The position numbers were made by a program, and so were the translations under genes. A DNA stretch of 39,641 nucleotides, from contig BQIZ01000011.1 in NCBI GenBank assembly GCA_021604365.1, positions 1 through 39,641 on the forward strand, read 5' to 3'. Below are positions 16,418 to 23,728 of this stretch, piece by piece (position 1 is the stretch's first letter; the number at the start of each line of letters is the position of its first letter). This DNA comes from Nitrospirales bacterium. Its GTDB lineage: Bacteria; Nitrospirota; Nitrospiria; Nitrospirales; UBA8639. The notes under the pieces were generated by a model. It was not told the DNA's origin. It did no database searches and saw only the letters and a list, made by a program, of their open reading frames with translations.

Positions 16418-16960
16418 CTAAGAGACTTCAAAACTCTTGAGCTCATCCTTAGATTGATATTGATCATGAATGAATTTTGGGTCGACTAATTTTTCGATTA
16501 CTGAATAATAAGACGATTCGTCGCGTGAGATTTGATTTCGGCCACGCTTAACCGTGGAAACCTTCGCGGCCAAAACCTTTCCTTTAAAAATACTGGTCGA
16601 AACCCGCCCGACATCAAACCGATCCGGATTTCGTCCTGCCGCTACGCGGTAACATTCGGCCATTTTCGAAAGCGCCCCCCATTTTTTTTTGCCGTTTTTG
16701 GGGTAATTCACACCCATGATCAGCACAGTTCCGTGATATTTACCCAGGTCACAAATTTGGAAATACATCAATAGTCGTTGCGCTTTTCCGATTCGCATAC
16801 GATGGGCTTTAAGGAAAGCCACGTCATAGAGGCCTTCGGGGATCAGCGGATAGGGATCTTCTATTTCCCCCAGCTCGATATCATCGGTGTAATCAACGGC
16901 CGCCGTCTTGATCTGCCCATGCAATTGGCTTAACCTTGCCATATCCTGTCCGCCTTTCAT
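16418..16960 (-). CDS. Phage-like protein of unknown function, 180 residues
   Basis: No named family is certain. The visible pattern is a PLIPEGLYDVAFLKAHR strand pair, LMYFQICDLGKYHGTVLIMGVNY, then a basic PKNGKKKWGALSKMAECYRV and a late ESSYYSVIEKLVD. This resembles phage and plasmid DUF669-like or single-strand-binding-like accessory proteins. The start ATG 16960 has AGGGG 5 nt upstream. That Shine-Dalgarno is inside the arm of a hairpin (16964-16992), so translation may be repressed until the hairpin opens. It lies downstream of the excisionase-like gene in the same direction. Confidence 0.6.
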   Translation of the reverse strand: MKGGQDMARLSQLHGQIKTAAVDYTDDIELGEIEDPYPLIPEGLYDVAFLKAHRMRIGKAQRLLMYFQICDLGKYHGTVLIMGVNYPKNGKKKWGALSKMAECYRVAAGRNPDRFDVGRVSTSIFKGKVLAAKVSTVKRGRNQISRDESSYYSVIEKLVDPKFIHDQYQSKDELKSFEVS

Positions 16961-16963
16961 TTA

Positions 16964-16992
16964 AACCCCTGGGACCACAACTCTCAGGGGTT
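16964..16992 (-). promoter_or_regulatory. Hairpin enclosing the ribosome-binding site of the 180-residue gene
   Basis: AACCCCTG (16964-16971) and CAGGGGTT (16985-16992) are perfect inverted copies with a 13-nt loop. On the coding (minus) strand the 3' arm contains the AGGGG Shine-Dalgarno of the gene starting at 16960. Read on the plus strand it is followed by a T-run and would act as a terminator for transcripts coming from the opposite side. Confidence 0.5.
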
Positions 16993-17022
16993 TTTCTATT
17001 GCGTATCCTTCTATACTGAGTT

Positions 17023-17229
17023 TTAGGCTTCTTGAACAGGTTCGTACCAGCCTTCAGCGATGAGCTTTTCAATATATTCCTCTGGAATCCGCACATTGCG
17101 ACCAATGCGCACGAATGGAACTTGTCTTCGGGCAATCGCTTTGCGCCAGGTTGGAACCTTGCGCCCTGTTTTCACTTCGCATTCCGCTAGGCTCAGCAAC
17201 CGGTTACTGGTTTTTAAATTCTTTTCCAT
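17023..17229 (-). CDS. Excisionase-like helix-turn-helix protein, 68 residues
   Basis: A 68-residue protein of the AlpA/excisionase/MerR-like winged-helix class: LLSLAECEVKTGRKVPTWRK is the first helix pair and AIARRQVPFVRIGRNVRIPEEY is the wing and recognition part. VRIGRNVRIPEEYIEKLI is very close to the common ending of element-encoded Xis/AlpA proteins. It probably bends attachment-site DNA or controls the integrase. The start ATG 17229 is chosen because AAGGAGAGGCGG lies directly upstream. A start 16 codons further up has no such signal and would run through the operator. It is divergent from the zinc-finger/integrase operon. Confidence 0.8.
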   Translation of the reverse strand: MEKNLKTSNRLLSLAECEVKTGRKVPTWRKAIARRQVPFVRIGRNVRIPEEYIEKLIAEGWYEPVQEA

Positions 17230-17268
17230 CCGCCTCTCCTTTTGTTGTTGACCCTGATAAGGCCTGAC

Positions 17269-17320
17269 GTGATACACTGAGTATCACTATTTACTAGTAT
17301 TTATACAAAACCAGTAAATA
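17269..17320. promoter_or_regulatory. Two inverted repeats between divergent excisionase and integrase operons
   Basis: GTGATAC-actga-GTATCAC (17269-17287) is a perfect inverted repeat directly followed by TATTTACT (17288-17295) and its inverted copy AGTAAATA (17313-17320). Both lie in the 130-bp AT-rich gap between the divergent starts at 17229 and 17361. They are good candidates for operators of a repressor that controls both operons, possibly the excisionase-like protein. Confidence 0.6.
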
Positions 17321-17360
17321 GAGTAAAGGTAAAATAATAGTGAATGAGGAGAATTTTTAA

Positions 17361-18257
17361 ATGGAAGAATTATTTCGAGGAACCTGGTATCGAAGTGCCG
17401 TCAAAATTGAAAAGGGCACACGATTCTTTGGGGCCATTGGAAAAAAAAAGGAAATAGATTTCATCGTTCCCGTTCCCCCCTTTGAATCTTATAACCCTTT
17501 CGATTGGTATTTTTCCGCAAATGAAGCCCGTCAAGGAAAAAGATCGCTTTACTTGGAATTCCTTGCCGTGGATACCAATAAGCCAGAAGAAGTCGCCACT
17601 TTTTGCCAACGATTTGGAGTCTTGGGAGATCCTATTCAAGCCAAGACTTACGCCATAAAAAGCATGAGGACAAGCGCCAAAGAGTTTGTTGCAGGGTATG
17701 AGGGTTTAAGGGCAAGGCAGAAAAAGGACCATTTAACTTATATGGAAAGAAGTGTGAGCACCGCCTTATGCACACCAGAGGTCTTATGCCCACCCTTAGC
17801 AGTGCTTGATTTTATCGCCCTTCAGCAAACAATTCGTGGAGACCTGAACAATGTTGCTCCCCTACCGGAGGCAGTGTTAACCGATGTGCCGCACACATTT
17901 TTTAAAGAATTTTTATCGCATGGAATCAATTCCAGCTTAACGCTGTCTGACGTGCGACCAGGAATCGGATGGAATATTCAAGAAAATAACTGGGAGTTAT
18001 CTTGGCATTCTTTTTCCCTAATAGGCTATCTCTGGACCATGGTTATGTTGGACCAGTTGGGGCAAGGGAAAATTATGACTTGCCCACGGTGTCACAAATT
18101 TTTTATGACCGCCTCGAATCGCATGAAGTATTGCTCACCCTCCTGCTACGAAAATTTCAAGGTCCAGAAATATCTAAAAAAGAAAAAAGAAAGCCAACTG
18201 GCCGTACAGAAAGGGAAAAAGGGAAAGGCCGCTCAAGCCACCACAAGGAAAAAATAG
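17361..18257 (+). CDS. Zinc-finger protein, 298 residues, in operon with the integrase
   Basis: The N-terminal 220 residues are of unknown fold. The C-terminal part has a CxxC...CxxxC zinc finger (about residues 240-265, CPRCHKFF then MKYCSPSCYENF) followed by a Lys-rich tail (KYLKKKKESQLAVQKGKKGK). The finger resembles the CGNR/MYND-like type found at the end of helical regulators in many bacteria and mobile elements. The start is ATG 17361 with GAGGAGAA upstream. The integrase gene begins 9 bp after its stop, so they are one operon. A DNA- or RNA-binding role is likely, and involvement in excision or regulation of the element is inference. Confidence 0.68.
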   Translation: MEELFRGTWYRSAVKIEKGTRFFGAIGKKKEIDFIVPVPPFESYNPFDWYFSANEARQGKRSLYLEFLAVDTNKPEEVATFCQRFGVLGDPIQAKTYAIKSMRTSAKEFVAGYEGLRARQKKDHLTYMERSVSTALCTPEVLCPPLAVLDFIALQQTIRGDLNNVAPLPEAVLTDVPHTFFKEFLSHGINSSLTLSDVRPGIGWNIQENNWELSWHSFSLIGYLWTMVMLDQLGQGKIMTCPRCHKFFMTASNRMKYCSPSCYENFKVQKYLKKKKESQLAVQKGKKGKAAQATTRKK

Positions 18258-18266
18258 GAGGGCGCC

Positions 18267-19382
18267 ATGGCAAGAAAAAATGGAGTGAATCGGGGAATCG
18301 TCGAAAAGCCAGTAGGATCCGGAAAATGGTGGGTACGAATTTGTGCAGGCGGGCGGGAACGGTGGGTCAGGTGTGATTCAAAGTCCCAGGCGAAAGCCGT
18401 CTATGGACGTTTAAAAGCAGAGGCCAGGGAGGGAAGGCTTTTTGAAAAGGCACAGGCTCTTCCTTTCCGCCAGCTTGCTCAAGCCTATGAAGAGACTGTG
18501 GACGCCAATCGACGGGGGCGGGCGGGCGACGATCGAGCCCGCATTCAGCGATGGGTTGACGCCTTCGGGGATCAAGACGCCAAGGCCATCACCCCCGCAC
18601 AAGTCCAAGGGGTCATCAATAGCATGGTGAAAGAAAAATATGCCCCGGCACAGGTTCAAAACGCCACTAATGTCACGGCGAAAGAGAAAAGATATGCTCC
18701 GGCGACGATTCATCGCCATCTTGTGGTACTCAAAGCGATTCTTGGCAGTGCCGAGGGATTGGAATCGCTGTTGATAAACATTAGAAAAAAAGTCAGGCGT
18801 CCCCCATACAATAATGAACTCTTGCGCCAACTCGACCATGGACAAGAATCTGCCCTCCTCGAGAAATTAACGGCTCGTTTCCATCCCATTGTTCTTACGG
18901 CATTGAATACAGGTCTTCGCCAGGGTGAACTCCTCGGCTTAATCTGGTCGGATGTAAACTGGTCGAATGGGATGCTGTATATTAGAAAAACCAAATCGGG
19001 AGTACCCCGCCGAATTCCTATGAACTCAACTGTTCAGAGAGTTCTTACGGAACTCCAAGCGAGCACAAACCCACCAGCAGAAGATCATATCTTTCCCCAT
19101 GACGCCCGGTATCTTCGGAGGGCTTTTGATAAGGCTATCAAGGCAGCAAATCTGAATCCCTTCCGGTTTCATGATCTGCGTCATGCGTTCGCCAGCCGGT
19201 TGGCCACGCAAGGCGCCAATGACCGTACTATTATGGAGTTGGGTGGATGGTCATCACCTCGAATGCTCAAGCGATATGTCACCCTTGCCCCGGCTCACCT
19301 TTGGCAGGCAGTGGAAGGGCTTACGCGGAACGAAACTGGGAGTAAAACCGGGAGTGAGGAAAAAATTGAAACGGAGGTATGA
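18267..19382 (+). CDS. Tyrosine recombinase / phage-type integrase
   Basis: A 371-residue site-specific recombinase that integrates the element. The N-terminal arm-binding part is followed by a SAM-like core-binding domain (about 65-165) and the catalytic domain (about 185-350). Catalytic residues visible are R218 (NTGLRQGELLG), H302 and R305 (HDLRHAFASRL), W328 (ELGGW) and nucleophile Y337 (KRYVTLA); K241 is in RKTKSG. The start ATG 18267 has AGGAGGG upstream. The core-binding domain carries a KEKYAPA...KEKRYAPA duplication. The gene ends 16 bp before the right attachment repeat, the usual place for such integrases. The C-terminal tail ETGSKTGSEE is encoded by the candidate arm-site repeats. 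Confidence 0.93.
   Translation: MARKNGVNRGIVEKPVGSGKWWVRICAGGRERWVRCDSKSQAKAVYGRLKAEAREGRLFEKAQALPFRQLAQAYEETVDANRRGRAGDDRARIQRWVDAFGDQDAKAITPAQVQGVINSMVKEKYAPAQVQNATNVTAKEKRYAPATIHRHLVVLKAILGSAEGLESLLINIRKKVRRPPYNNELLRQLDHGQESALLEKLTARFHPIVLTALNTGLRQGELLGLIWSDVNWSNGMLYIRKTKSGVPRRIPMNSTVQRVLTELQASTNPPAEDHIFPHDARYLRRAFDKAIKAANLNPFRFHDLRHAFASRLATQGANDRTIMELGGWSSPRMLKRYVTLAPAHLWQAVEGLTRNETGSKTGSEEKIETEV
19332..19355. repeat. Two GGGAGT repeats, candidate integrase arm sites (right)
   Basis: Two 12-bp units (GAAACTGGGAGT, AAAACCGGGAGT) lie in the last codons of the integrase gene, about 45 bp inside the right attachment repeat. They match the four units at 11621-11665 near the left end. Confidence 0.45.
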
Positions 19383-19397
19383 TCTAAGTGCTTGAAA

Positions 19398-19449
19398 GAA
19401 TTGGAGCGGGAAAGGGGATTTGAACCCCCGACCCTCGCCTTGGCAAGGC
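19398..19449. repeat. Right attachment repeat (attR), 52 bp, within tRNA-Gly
   Basis: Identical over 52 bp to 11452-11503. At this end it is continuous with the 5' part of the tRNA, so the tRNA gene stays complete. Confidence 0.9.
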
Positions 19450-19476
19450 GATGCTCTACCACTGAGCTATTCCCGC
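19402..19476 (-). tRNA. tRNA-Gly (anticodon GCC)
   Basis: A 75-nt gene read leftwards. The acceptor stem is GCGGGAA / TTCCCGC, with discriminator T and an encoded CCA. The D-arm is GCTCAGTGGTAGAGC, the anticodon loop CTTGCCAAG with anticodon GCC, and the T-arm GGGGGTTCAAATCCCC. It decodes GGC and GGU glycine codons. Its 3' half is the integration target of the adjacent element, which has rebuilt it so the gene is still functional. Confidence 0.97.
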
Positions 19477-19628
19477 TCTGTAGGAAAATTTGAACTGATT
19501 CTAGTTGGCACCCTGGAGGCTGTCAAGCAACATGGAATAGGGTATACTGATTCGTTGTTTTTTAAGTGCAATAAGGTTTTAACCGAGTAAAATGGGAACA
19601 TCATATTGAGATCAAGGAGGATAAATTC

Positions 19629-20960
19629 ATGTATGTCAGCGTGATAGGAACCGGGTACGTAGGATTGGTCACAGGGGCTTGTTTTGCGGAATTTGGCTTG
19701 AATGTGCTGTGTATGGACACGGATGCCAAACGGATTGCGGCTTTGGAAAAAGGCAAGGTGCCATTCTATGAGCCGGGCCTTTCTGAACTCGTGACCAAAA
19801 ATCTGACGGCCGGGCATCTTCGATTTACCACCGATTTACACAAAGCCGTTGATGAAGCCCTTGTTATTTTTATTGCCGTGGGAACCCCTTCCCGTGAGGA
19901 CGGATCTGCTGATCTGTCCTTTATCGATCAAGTGGCCAAAGATGTGGGAACCCGGATGACGGGATATAAGGTGGTGGTAACGAAATCCACGGTGCCGGTC
20001 GGAACGGCAAAACGCATTCGATCGATTATTCAGGCCAATCAAACAACGGAGTGTAGTTTTGGCGTGGTCTCGAACCCTGAATTCCTTCGGGAAGGATCAG
20101 CAATTGAGGATTTTATGCGGCCCAATCGTGTGGTGATTGGAGCGGACCGTCCGGAATCGGTGGCGATTATGAAAGATTTGTACCGCCCCTTGTATATCCT
20201 TGAAACGCCAATTGTGATTACAAATATTCCAACCGCTGAAATGATCAAATACGCCTCAAACGTCTTTTTGGCCACGAAAATCTCTTTTATTAATGAAATG
20301 GCCAATCTCTGTGAAGGAGTGGGAGCTGATGTGCAAATGGTGGCCAAAGGGATGGGTTTAGACAAACGGATCGGGTCGAAATTTTTGCATGCGGGTCCAG
20401 GGTATGGAGGATCGTGTTTTGGTAAAGATACCGCCGCGTTGATCAACATCGGAAACGAAAATAATTATGAGATGACTATCGCCAAGGCCACCAAACGGGT
20501 GAACGACGACCAGCGGGTCAGGATGATGGAAAAAATTCGAGAAGCGGTAGGGGAGTTGAAAGGGAAAACCATTGCCTTACTCGGGTTAGCCTTTAAACCC
20601 AACACCGACGATATACGGGATTCACCGGCTTTGTATCTCGCAGAGCAGATCATGAAAGCGGGTGGGACCGTGCGGACCTATGATCCGGAGGCTTTGGAGA
20701 TATCGATGAAGGTGTTGCCCACCATGGTCCCCTGTCAGGATGCCTACCACACGATGGAAGGGGCGGATGTCGTGGTGTTGGTCACGGAGTGGAACCAGTT
20801 TAGAAGTTTGGATTTTGACCGGGTTCGTGCCGCAGTAACCTCTCCGATTTTTATTGATCTTCGCAATGTCTATGAACCCCAACGGATGGAAGATCTGGGG
20901 TTTTATTATGTCTCGGTGGGTCGAAAAACCGTCGGAACCCATCCTTCCCAAAAAAGCTAA
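19629..20960 (+). CDS. ugd: UDP-glucose 6-dehydrogenase
   Basis: A 443-residue NAD-dependent enzyme that oxidises UDP-glucose twice to UDP-glucuronate, a precursor for capsule, exopolysaccharide or lipid decoration. The Rossmann motif is GTGYVG (7-12), the acidic binder DTDAKR follows, and the catalytic Cys is C263 in GYGGSCFGKD. K207 is in EMIKYASN and the NAD/UDP domain GLAFKPNTDDIRDSP is C-terminal. The length matches the TuaD/Ugd family. The start ATG 19629 has AAGGAGGA upstream. It stands alone on the plus strand. The HEAT operon ends on the opposite strand 154 bp beyond it. Confidence 0.96.
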   Translation: MYVSVIGTGYVGLVTGACFAEFGLNVLCMDTDAKRIAALEKGKVPFYEPGLSELVTKNLTAGHLRFTTDLHKAVDEALVIFIAVGTPSREDGSADLSFIDQVAKDVGTRMTGYKVVVTKSTVPVGTAKRIRSIIQANQTTECSFGVVSNPEFLREGSAIEDFMRPNRVVIGADRPESVAIMKDLYRPLYILETPIVITNIPTAEMIKYASNVFLATKISFINEMANLCEGVGADVQMVAKGMGLDKRIGSKFLHAGPGYGGSCFGKDTAALINIGNENNYEMTIAKATKRVNDDQRVRMMEKIREAVGELKGKTIALLGLAFKPNTDDIRDSPALYLAEQIMKAGGTVRTYDPEALEISMKVLPTMVPCQDAYHTMEGADVVVLVTEWNQFRSLDFDRVRAAVTSPIFIDLRNVYEPQRMEDLGFYYVSVGRKTVGTHPSQKS

Positions 20961-21114
20961 GAGATGGCAATACACGTTTCTTGCTTGATGTCTGAGCTTA
21001 GTTGGGAAGCCTGTTTCGAGTAAAGTCAGGATTAGGGCACAAGACGTTTATGGTTGCCTTCCAGGTTTTGTGAGCAAGTGAGGGGATGGCTTGGGGTGCA
21101 CCCTGCCGATTGTC

Positions 21115-21783
21115 CTATTTCCGTTTATAGCCCATGCGGTCTAACACCTTCATGATGCGTTTTTGAAGTTTTTCATCAGCCTCGCCTAATGCCAGAGCCA
21201 AAGGCTCGACTGCGGGCTTTCCAATCTTTCGAAGAATTTCGGTTGCCGATTGCCGAAGATCGTCTTCTTCGGAAACCAAATATGGAATGACATCAGGGAC
21301 ACAGGGCGCGCCTATTTTGATCAAGGCCTCATAGGCACGCTGTCTGACATCACCGACTTCATCGCTGAGCATTTCTACCAACGGTTTCACGGCTGCTTCT
21401 ACCCGGAGTTCACCGAGCACTTCAATGGCATGCTTGCGATTGAGCCAGTGCGAATCGGTAAGATCTTGCAGGGCAGCATCGGCTCGTTGAATATTGGGGT
21501 CCTTGGAGCGGATCCGAAAACTTTTGACGATTCGTTTGCCGTCTTCTTCAACGACGCGAAGAGTCGCCCCATCACCGATTTTGATCTTTTGGAGGTCTTC
21601 GGCAGCCTCTTCACTGACATCCATTAGAACGGTCTTCCCATCGTATGCCAGGAGTTCGACCTCGATTTGTCTTGCCTCAAGATTGATCGCAGTGACGTTT
21701 TCGGTCACAAGATTAAACCCGTCTTTTTTCGTGCCACTTTTTGGGCCGATTGAAATGAGTTTTGCGGGTGCTTCGTTTGCCAT
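21115..21783 (-). CDS. HEAT-repeat protein with N-terminal small beta domain, 222 residues
   Basis: Residues 1 to about 92 form a compact beta-rich domain (ENVTAINLEARQIEVELLAYD, then KIGDGATLRVVEEDGKRIV) of the type seen in short barrel domains of DUF5666-like proteins, here without a signal peptide. The rest is HEAT repeats of the PBS-lyase type (RAEAL-like units, for example LNRKHAIEVLGELRVEAAVKPL and VRQRAYEALIKIG). It ends in DRMGYKRK, a worn version of the LGW end shared by its relatives. It is the last gene of a four-gene HEAT operon, 49 bp after the previous one, with AAGGA ahead of ATG 21783. It is probably a cytoplasmic scaffold, and the beta domain may be its binding module. Confidence 0.82.
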   Translation of the reverse strand: MANEAPAKLISIGPKSGTKKDGFNLVTENVTAINLEARQIEVELLAYDGKTVLMDVSEEAAEDLQKIKIGDGATLRVVEEDGKRIVKSFRIRSKDPNIQRADAALQDLTDSHWLNRKHAIEVLGELRVEAAVKPLVEMLSDEVGDVRQRAYEALIKIGAPCVPDVIPYLVSEEDDLRQSATEILRKIGKPAVEPLALALGEADEKLQKRIMKVLDRMGYKRK

Positions 21784-21832
21784 GATTGTTCAGTGTCCTT
21801 ATTTGTAGTTAAAAAAACGAAAAGAGCTTTTG

Positions 21833-22606
21833 TTATGATGATTGTGAAGAACCGGGTGTCCATCCCAAACTTGCCAGGGCACCTTCGGCGGTGTCCCGAA
21901 CCATTTCATTTTCATCTTCGAGTAAAGGGACCAGGGGATCGATGGCCCGACTATCCTTAAAACGAGCCAGTGATTCTGCGGCATTACGACGGACCAACCA
22001 GTCTTCATCGGCCAGAGCATGAATTAAGGGATCCAAACTGCGGGGATCGCCAATTTTCCCTAATGCCTCTGCCGCGTGCCGGCGCACAATCCAATTCGAG
22101 GCCTGTAAGCCTTCCACCAGGGCATCAGTTGCGCGGGAATCCCCTAATTTCTTTAACACTCTTGCGGCATCCTCACGGAGGGTCGCGTCCATCAAAGCAT
22201 CTACTAAGGCGGGAACCGCATCAGGATGCCCAATCCGTTCTAACGCCCAAATGGCAGCAGTGCGCACACCTCCATCCTTGTCGTGCCGGAGGGCATGAAC
22301 CAATGGTTCCACCGATTTGATCGCACGGAGTTTCCCGAGAGCGGTCGCTGCCTGTTCCCGAACAGACCATTCCTCATCATCTTTCAAGGACTCAATCAGG
22401 GGATCAACGGCAGATTCCCCAATTTGAACCAAGGCGCTTGTGGCTGCTTCACGAACCACACAGTCGTCCTCCAAGAACATATTGATCAGCTTGGGAATAG
22501 CTTCAGAGCCAGCTTCTCCGAGCCGAGAGGCGGCATGATTCCGAAGGGCTTCATTGTCATCACGAAGCGCCGACAATAAGGGATCTACGTGGTTACCTTC
22601 CGTCAT
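21833..22606 (-). CDS. HEAT-repeat protein, 257 residues
   Basis: Eight near-perfect HEAT units of about 31 residues fill the whole protein (repeating pattern DxxAVxxLixALxDxxWxVRxxAAxALGxiGD). Examples are VDPLIESLKDDEEWSVREQAAT, SVEPLVHALRHDKDGGVRT and SLDPLIHALADEDWLVRRNAA. There is no other domain, signal peptide or catalytic motif. It ends in ALASLGWTPGSSQSS. The start ATG 22606 has AAAGGAG about 9 nt upstream. The gene is 15 bp downstream of the next HEAT gene. Such regular solenoids present a concave surface for binding another protein; the partner is unknown. Confidence 0.88.
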   Translation of the reverse strand: MTEGNHVDPLLSALRDDNEALRNHAASRLGEAGSEAIPKLINMFLEDDCVVREAATSALVQIGESAVDPLIESLKDDEEWSVREQAATALGKLRAIKSVEPLVHALRHDKDGGVRTAAIWALERIGHPDAVPALVDALMDATLREDAARVLKKLGDSRATDALVEGLQASNWIVRRHAAEALGKIGDPRSLDPLIHALADEDWLVRRNAAESLARFKDSRAIDPLVPLLEDENEMVRDTAEGALASLGWTPGSSQSS

Positions 22607-22621
22607 GGGTCAACACTCCTT

Positions 22622-23713
22622 TTATTCCTTTTCGGCCCAGGCTTCTTCATCCATGCTCATTTGTGCAGTGGCAGCCTCGAGTTTGTCAAGGATGACCCCT
22701 GAATTATAGGAAATCAGGCCATCCCGGTCGGTTTTTAATCTGGCAAATAATTCCATATGGGGTCGTAGGACTTCGACTTCTTTCACTTTCTCCAGAGCTT
22801 CGACCGCGAGTATACGAAGGGGGCGAATGGGGATGGATTCAATAAATAACTCAACCGGCCGGGGATCGCCGATGAGTCCAAGGGATTTAAGAGCATGCTC
22901 TTTTACACCCGTATCGCTGTCCGACCGGAGCCGGACCATGAGTGGTTCCACCGCTCGAATATCGCCAATTTTGCCAAGAGTGTCTGCTGCGGCTTCCCGA
23001 ACGATCCAATCATCGTCCTCCAGGTATTCAATAAGAATTTCAACGATTGGGCGGCCAATACGATGCAGTTGGATGACCGCTTCCTGCCGCACGCCTTCTT
23101 TTAACTCGGATTCGTCCACCGCCCGCAGGTGGTCCATCGTTTGATCGACGCGGTCCCGAATCGCACCTAATTTGCGCAAGGTATCGGTGGCCAGGTCACG
23201 AAGATCGGGGTCGGACATGGCATCAATAAACCCATCTGCCGATCGAGGATCAAGGAGGTGAGCGAGGATCTCTGCGGCCCGGAGGCGGATGGCTGGATCG
23301 GGATCCTTGAGCCGTTCGGACAGAGGACCGATAGAGGTGGGAATCACACCCAGGAGTGCCGTGACCTTTTCCTGGAGTGTATCGTCGCGTAAATGCTCTA
23401 AGAGTGCAGCCGCGGTGGCTTCATCCAAAATGCCAGCCATATGCTCTAAGGCATCCACGGCCGCCTGTCTCACCTGTTCATCTTCATCCTTCAGGACGTG
23501 AGCGAGGGCCTGGCCGGCTCGGGGATCCCGTAGGCGGGCCAACATTTTTGCGGCTTCGACCTTATAGTGAGTAGACCCGGTCGCCATAGCTTGAATAATG
23601 GCTTCGACGGCCTTGGGTCCCCCCTTCATGCAGGTCGAGGTGGCACGCATTCGGCGCCAATCTTCCTCGTGATCCAGTTCCGAGATGATGGTTTCGAAAG
23701 TTTCTTTCGGCAT
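22622..23713 (-). CDS. HEAT-repeat protein, 363 residues
   Basis: Mostly HEAT units (for example YKVEAAKMLARLRDPRAGQAL and WIVREAAADTLGKIGDIRAV), but less regular than its neighbours. A break around residues 100-185 (EATAAALLEHLRDDTLQEKV, then LRDLATDTLRKLGAIRDRVD) suggests a hinge. The C-terminal section (VEVLRPHMELFARLKTDRDG, then VILDKLEAATAQMSMDEEAW) is acidic and lacks the LGWxP end of its relatives. The start ATG 23713 has only a weak binding site, so translation may depend on the upstream gene, 15 bp away. Probably a cytoplasmic scaffold or adaptor. Confidence 0.85.
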   Translation of the reverse strand: MPKETFETIISELDHEEDWRRMRATSTCMKGGPKAVEAIIQAMATGSTHYKVEAAKMLARLRDPRAGQALAHVLKDEDEQVRQAAVDALEHMAGILDEATAAALLEHLRDDTLQEKVTALLGVIPTSIGPLSERLKDPDPAIRLRAAEILAHLLDPRSADGFIDAMSDPDLRDLATDTLRKLGAIRDRVDQTMDHLRAVDESELKEGVRQEAVIQLHRIGRPIVEILIEYLEDDDWIVREAAADTLGKIGDIRAVEPLMVRLRSDSDTGVKEHALKSLGLIGDPRPVELFIESIPIRPLRILAVEALEKVKEVEVLRPHMELFARLKTDRDGLISYNSGVILDKLEAATAQMSMDEEAWAEKE

Positions 23714-23728
23714 CGTCAGGTCTTTCGG

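Larger units (their letters stand above)
11504..19397. mobile_element. Integrative element in tRNA-Gly(GCC), about 7.9 kb
   Basis: The element is bounded by a perfect 52-bp direct repeat that duplicates the 3' end of tRNA-Gly. The intact tRNA is at the right end, next to a tyrosine recombinase gene reading towards it. Cargo in order: AlbA_2/Schlafen-like protein, small unknown protein, toxin candidate with Panacea antitoxin, small helix-turn-helix protein, zinc-ribbon / SDH protease / KOW-like operon, phage-like unknown, excisionase-like regulator, zinc-finger protein, integrase. No conjugation, capsid or replication gene is visible, so it is either a defective or satellite-type element or a defence-style genomic island. 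Most of the left half is visibly more AT-rich than the flanks. Confidence 0.9.
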
